A stretch of 18,004 nucleotides of DNA, taken from positions 1 to 18,004 of the forward strand of contig JAQBZV010000005.1 of the NCBI GenBank assembly GCA_027728145.1, read 5' to 3'. Position numbers and translations under genes: made by a program. The notes under the pieces are model-generated. The model did not search any database, was not told where the DNA came from, and saw nothing but the letters and a program-made list of their open reading frames with translations. Shown here one piece after another: positions 13,980-18,004 of this stretch (positions are counted from its first letter, which is position 1; every line of letters begins with the position of its first letter). Source of the stretch: Actinomycetota bacterium. GTDB taxonomy: Bacteria; Actinomycetota; Actinomycetes; Actinomycetales; Microbacteriaceae.

Positions 13980-15473
13980 ATGCTCTCTGGCATGCACCAG
14001 TGGTGGGAATCCACCTCGCTTCGCACCAAAATCACCGGGTTGACCGTGATTGTGATCACCCTGGGACTCTTTGGCATCGGAGTGGGGACCATGACCACCG
14101 TGCAGCAGTATCTGCTGGACGAGGTGGACCGCAAGATTGATGAGGTCGCAGCGGGTCTGCCCTCCAGCCTGACCACCGCAGACTTCGCCGCCTTCGATAC
14201 CACTGGCCAGACCGGGGCCAGGAGCTCCTACTTCCTCGCCGCGATCTCCGATGAGGGGGAGGTCCTCGCGAGCAATCTAGAACCGCAGAGTTCGGGATAC
14301 CAACCAGAGGTCAGCGGCGTCACCCAGAGCTTCATTTTGAACAATTCACCGAACTTCACCGTCCAGAGCCTCGATGGAAATACCGAGTGGCGACTCCACG
14401 CCTACACTCTGCGCATTATTCAAGAAGCGAACATGACCCAGGAGACCGCCACCCTCATCATTGGGGTTGACCTGGAGGATTCCACACAAACAGTGGGGCG
14501 CTTCGCGACCATTTTCTTGCTCTTTGGCCTGGCCGCTGTTCTTTTCAGCGCAATCCTCACGCGGTTCCTGGTCACCACCACCTTCCGCCCACTTCGCGAG
14601 GTGGAGATGACCGCCGCACGGTTCGCGGGAGGCGATTTCTCCCAGCGTCTCGGCGGAGCAACACCCAACACCGAGGTGGGACGACTGACCCGCTCGCTCA
14701 ACACCATGCTCTCGCGGATTGACCGCGCCTTCGCCGAACGAGCGGACACCATCGAGCAGATGCGCAGGTTCATTGGCGATGCGAGCCACGAACTGCGCAC
14801 ACCCCTGGTGTCGGTCCGCGGCTACGCGGAGCTCTATCGCATGGGTGCGCTGACCAAAAAGGCGGAGGTCGCCCAAGCCATGGAGCGCATCGAGAAGGAA
14901 GCGGAGCGCATGACCACCCTGGTCACCGATCTCCTGGAACTGGCCCGCCTGGATGAGGCCAAGCCTCTTGAACTCGCACCGGTCAACCTTGTGAGCCTCG
15001 CTCACGATCAAGCCAGGGATGCCGCTGCGAGTGCCCCCGGTCGCACGGTGACCCTCTGGTGTGACGGGGAGCTGGTGCGCGACCCGAACGACGTACCCCC
15101 CATCACCTTGAGTGCCGAAGAGAACACCATCCGACAGGTTCTGGCAAACCTGCTCCAAAACGCACTCCGGTTCAGCCCGGAGGACACCCCCATCGAGGTG
15201 GTTGTTGCGCGCGAGGGCACTCCAGCCCGCGGTGTCATCAGCATCGTCGACCACGGCGAGGGCATCCCCCCTCAATTGAGGGACAAGATTTTCCAAAGAC
15301 TCTTCCGAGCTGACACGTCTCGGGCCCGGGAAACAGGAGGCTCGGGCCTCGGCCTCGCCATTGTTGACACCATTGTCCGGCGTCACAAGGGCACTATTCG
15401 GGTGGACGAGACGCCCGGTGGCGGAGCCACCTTCCGCGTCGCACTCCCTCTTGTCCCCAATCAGTCCTCGTAG
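13980..15473 (+). CDS. membrane sensor histidine kinase (PhoR-like partner)
   Basis: A 497-residue two-component kinase. A membrane helix lies at about 19-41, an extracytoplasmic sensor region at about 42-172, and a second helix at about 175-197. A HAMP linker follows (RPLREVEMTAARFAGGDF), then the HisKA dimerisation domain with H270 in DASHELRTPL, and the HATPase domain with the N box at N394 (LLQNALRF), the G1 box DHGEG (424-428) and the G2 box GGSGLGLA (453-460). All catalytic features are present. The start is uncertain between ATG 13980 and ATG 13992 (MHQWWES); neither has a clear ribosome binding site, and reading from the regulator mRNA is likely. The signal it senses is unknown; the extracytoplasmic part has no recognised domain. 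Confidence 0.92.
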   Translation: MLSGMHQWWESTSLRTKITGLTVIVITLGLFGIGVGTMTTVQQYLLDEVDRKIDEVAAGLPSSLTTADFAAFDTTGQTGARSSYFLAAISDEGEVLASNLEPQSSGYQPEVSGVTQSFILNNSPNFTVQSLDGNTEWRLHAYTLRIIQEANMTQETATLIIGVDLEDSTQTVGRFATIFLLFGLAAVLFSAILTRFLVTTTFRPLREVEMTAARFAGGDFSQRLGGATPNTEVGRLTRSLNTMLSRIDRAFAERADTIEQMRRFIGDASHELRTPLVSVRGYAELYRMGALTKKAEVAQAMERIEKEAERMTTLVTDLLELARLDEAKPLELAPVNLVSLAHDQARDAAASAPGRTVTLWCDGELVRDPNDVPPITLSAEENTIRQVLANLLQNALRFSPEDTPIEVVVAREGTPARGVISIVDHGEGIPPQLRDKIFQRLFRADTSRARETGGSGLGLAIVDTIVRRHKGTIRVDETPGGGATFRVALPLVPNQSS

Positions 15474-15490
15474 GGAACCACTCCACAACT

Positions 15491-15532
15491 CGGGGCCTCT
15501 GCGTCCCCGGAAGGGCCTCACCTCCCTAGAGT
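15491..15532 (+). promoter_or_regulatory. putative promoter region of the WXG100 gene
   Basis: TAGAGT (15527-15532) could be a -10, with the start codon 25 bases further and an AAGGAGAG ribosome binding site between. No -35 is seen. Instead there are two direct repeats of GGGCCTC (15493-15499 and 15513-15519), 20 bases apart, and a small inverted repeat CGGGG/CCCCG (15491-15495/15505-15509). These could be regulator sites or chance. Confidence 0.3.
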
Positions 15533-15557
15533 CCGCTCACGCGACCAAGGAGAGACC

Positions 15558-15848
15558 ATGACCCGATATTCCGTCGATGCGGAGGCCGTGCTCAGCGCTG
15601 CCAACCATGCCCAAGCCACAATCGTGAGACTCCAGAGCGAGGTGCAGACCCTGAACGCTCAGCTAGGTGCACTGGGAGGAAGCTGGAGTGGACCCGCTGC
15701 CACCGCCTTTGTCGGTGTCCATGAATCGTGGCGGACAACGCAGAGTGCTGTTGAGGCCAACCTGCAAGCCCTCACCCAGGCACTGTCTCAAGCGGGAGCG
15801 CACTATCGCGATATGGAGCTTGCGAACCAGAGGCTCTTTCACCGTTAA
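15558..15848 (+). CDS. WXG100 (ESAT-6-like) family protein
   Basis: A 96-residue helical-hairpin protein of the type VII secretion substrate family. The turn motif is W43-S-G45 (GGSWSGPAA); before and after it lie two amphipathic helices with regular Ala/Leu/Gln spacing. Near the end Y83-R-D-M-E87 fits the YxxxD/E secretion signal. There is no N-terminal signal peptide. A strong ribosome binding site (AAGGAGAG) lies seven bases before the ATG. No EccC ATPase, partner WXG100 gene or other ESX component is in this window, so it is an orphan here and may form a homodimer, as single-copy family members do. It lies 84 bases after the sensor kinase gene. A strong hairpin follows its stop. Confidence 0.88.
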   Translation: MTRYSVDAEAVLSAANHAQATIVRLQSEVQTLNAQLGALGGSWSGPAATAFVGVHESWRTTQSAVEANLQALTQALSQAGAHYRDMELANQRLFHR

Positions 15849-15851
15849 CGG

Positions 15852-15885
15852 CTGTGGGGCGCCTCCCGAAGGAGACGCCCCACAG
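15852..15885. terminator. bidirectional hairpin terminator between the WXG100 and groEL genes
   Basis: Arms CTGTGGGGCGCCTCC and GGAGACGCCCCACAG pair over 14 of 15 positions (one C-A mismatch) around a CGAA tetraloop. It starts three bases after the WXG100 stop and ends 16 bases before the groEL stop. No T-run follows on either strand, which is usual for many actinobacterial terminators. Confidence 0.8.
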
Positions 15886-15901
15886 TAGAGCTGTTCTGGA
15901 C

Positions 15902-17554
<1,653 letters not shown>

Positions 17555-17571
17555 CTAGTGTGCTGTAGCTA

Positions 17572-17598
17572 TTGGCACTCGCGTATTACGAGTGCTAA
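17572..17598. promoter_or_regulatory. CIRCE operator, groEL-proximal (HrcA site)
   Basis: TTGGCACTC-N9-GAGTGCTAA matches the CIRCE consensus TTAGCACTC-N9-GAGTGCTAA with one base changed. It lies 42 bases upstream of the groEL ATG, within the probable mRNA leader. Confidence 0.93.
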
Positions 17599-17601
17599 TT
17601 G

Positions 17602-17630
17602 ATTTTGGCACTCTCGGGCTGAGAGTGCAA
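17602..17630 (-). promoter_or_regulatory. possible groEL promoter
   Basis: On the minus strand TTGCAC (17630-17625), a 17-base spacer, and CAAAAT (17607-17602) resemble a weak -35/-10 pair embedded in the distal CIRCE. Transcription would start near 17595, so the proximal CIRCE would be in the leader. Other placements are possible. Confidence 0.35.
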
Positions 17631-17631
17631 G
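17605..17631. promoter_or_regulatory. CIRCE operator, groEL-distal (HrcA site)
   Basis: TTGGCACTC-N9-GAGTGCAAG matches CIRCE with three changes in the outer bases. The central nine-base spacing is exact. It lies 33 bases (centre to centre) from the proximal copy. Confidence 0.88.
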
Positions 17632-17653
17632 TGCACGTCGGGAGCGTGTCGAA

Positions 17654-18004
17654 CTAGTTGATAGTGAGAACGCCAGCTTCGACGTCAGAAGAGTCGTTGG
17701 GGATGAGTTCGATCCAGGTGTTTCCCACACCGAGGCGAACTTCCTCACCATCATCAGTCGTGAGAATGATGGGGGACTCAGGGGTTGCCTTGAACCAGTT
17801 GATCTCAGCAATGGAGCCACCAGTGGCGACCCATCCAGTTCCTTGGTTGACCAAGCGAGTGGTGGGGATATCCTCGACCACGTCGATTCCGACCTGGAGG
17901 ACGACGACATTGGTGGCAAAAATCTGGTTTCCACTAGACGCCGAATCAGCCGCACCGTTGGTCTGGAAACGCAGGAACGTACCCTGCGTGCCATCCCACT
18001 CCCA
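17654..18004 (-). CDS. DUF3048 domain-containing protein, C-terminal part (5' end outside window)
   Basis: The minus-strand frame is open from the window edge to a TAG stop at 17656-17654 (about 116 residues). Visible segments are WEWDGTQGTFLRFQ, then NVVVLQVGID, GGSIAEINWFKA and LGVGNTWIELIPND. These match the second half of DUF3048 (YerB-like, often lipoproteins in Gram-positives) as I know it: an NVVVL strand, a VTWSK-like turn and a GNTWIELVP end. The GTG at 17881 is internal to the domain and is not the start. Function is unknown. The gene reads in the same direction as groEL and ends 23 bases before the distal CIRCE. The N-terminal signal sequence, if any, is outside the window. Confidence 0.75.
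   Translation of the reverse strand, partial: WEWDGTQGTFLRFQTNGAADSASSGNQIFATNVVVLQVGIDVVEDIPTTRLVNQGTGWVATGGSIAEINWFKATPESPIILTTDDGEEVRLGVGNTWIELIPNDSSDVEAGVLTIN

Noticed and set aside
13196..14203. Minus-strand frame over the response regulator (335 codons)
   Set aside because: Antisense to a clear receiver/OmpR protein; no motif or start signal.
14346..15521. Long minus-strand frame across the sensor kinase gene (391 codons)
   Set aside because: Antisense shadow of a kinase with all catalytic boxes; His/Gly/Arg-rich composition without domains.

Overview
The window looks like a chromosome segment of a high-GC Gram-positive bacterium (Actinomycetota), most likely of the Microbacteriaceae. 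The evidence is an actinobacterial-type SerC next to a DUF3027 protein, a bacterial XPB helicase paired with a helicase-associated protein, an IdeR/DtxR-type regulator, a PhoP-like response regulator, a WXG100 protein, a GroEL2-type chaperonin ending in a GGMGGMDF tail, and several start codons placed as in leaderless actinobacterial mRNAs. Nothing points to a plasmid, prophage, insertion sequence or CRISPR array.

Layout. At 1-545 (+) lie the 3' end of a 5-formyltetrahydrofolate cyclo-ligase gene and an FmdB-type zinc-ribbon gene. They converge on a minus-strand block (542-4631) reading tRNA-Arg(CCU), a 1242-residue SF1-helicase-like protein with eroded catalytic motifs, and a 57-residue ORF overlapping its end. 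A GT-B glycosyltransferase (4687-5898, +) converges on an HNH endonuclease (5895-6443, -), which has an unusual leader with a hairpin and a small upstream ORF. A DtxR-family metalloregulator (6679-7365, -) is divergent from serC (7457-8569, +), with a DtxR-type operator between them. serC converges on cold-shock protein plus DUF3027 (9469 to 8566, -). A plus-strand run follows: small membrane protein, helicase-associated protein, XPB helicase, PhoP-like regulator, sensor kinase and WXG100 protein (9551-15848). It meets groEL (15902-17530, -) at a strong hairpin. Upstream of groEL are two CIRCE operators, then the 3' part of a DUF3048 gene that runs off the window.

How the parts relate. The core is housekeeping: folate and serine metabolism, DNA repair, iron sensing, heat shock and two-component signalling. 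SerC, DUF3027, Csp and the XPB pair are, from memory, also neighbours in Mycobacterium tuberculosis (about Rv0861c-Rv0884c), so this is an old actinobacterial neighbourhood in compact form. Three of the four convergent gene pairs end in stop codons interlocked over exactly four bases.

The points most worth a second look are the helicase/nuclease-like pseudoenzyme with its small overlapping ORF, the HNH leader, the recurrent TAnnnT-N6-start promoter pattern, which also decides several start codons, and the lone WXG100 gene beside a PhoPR-like pair.
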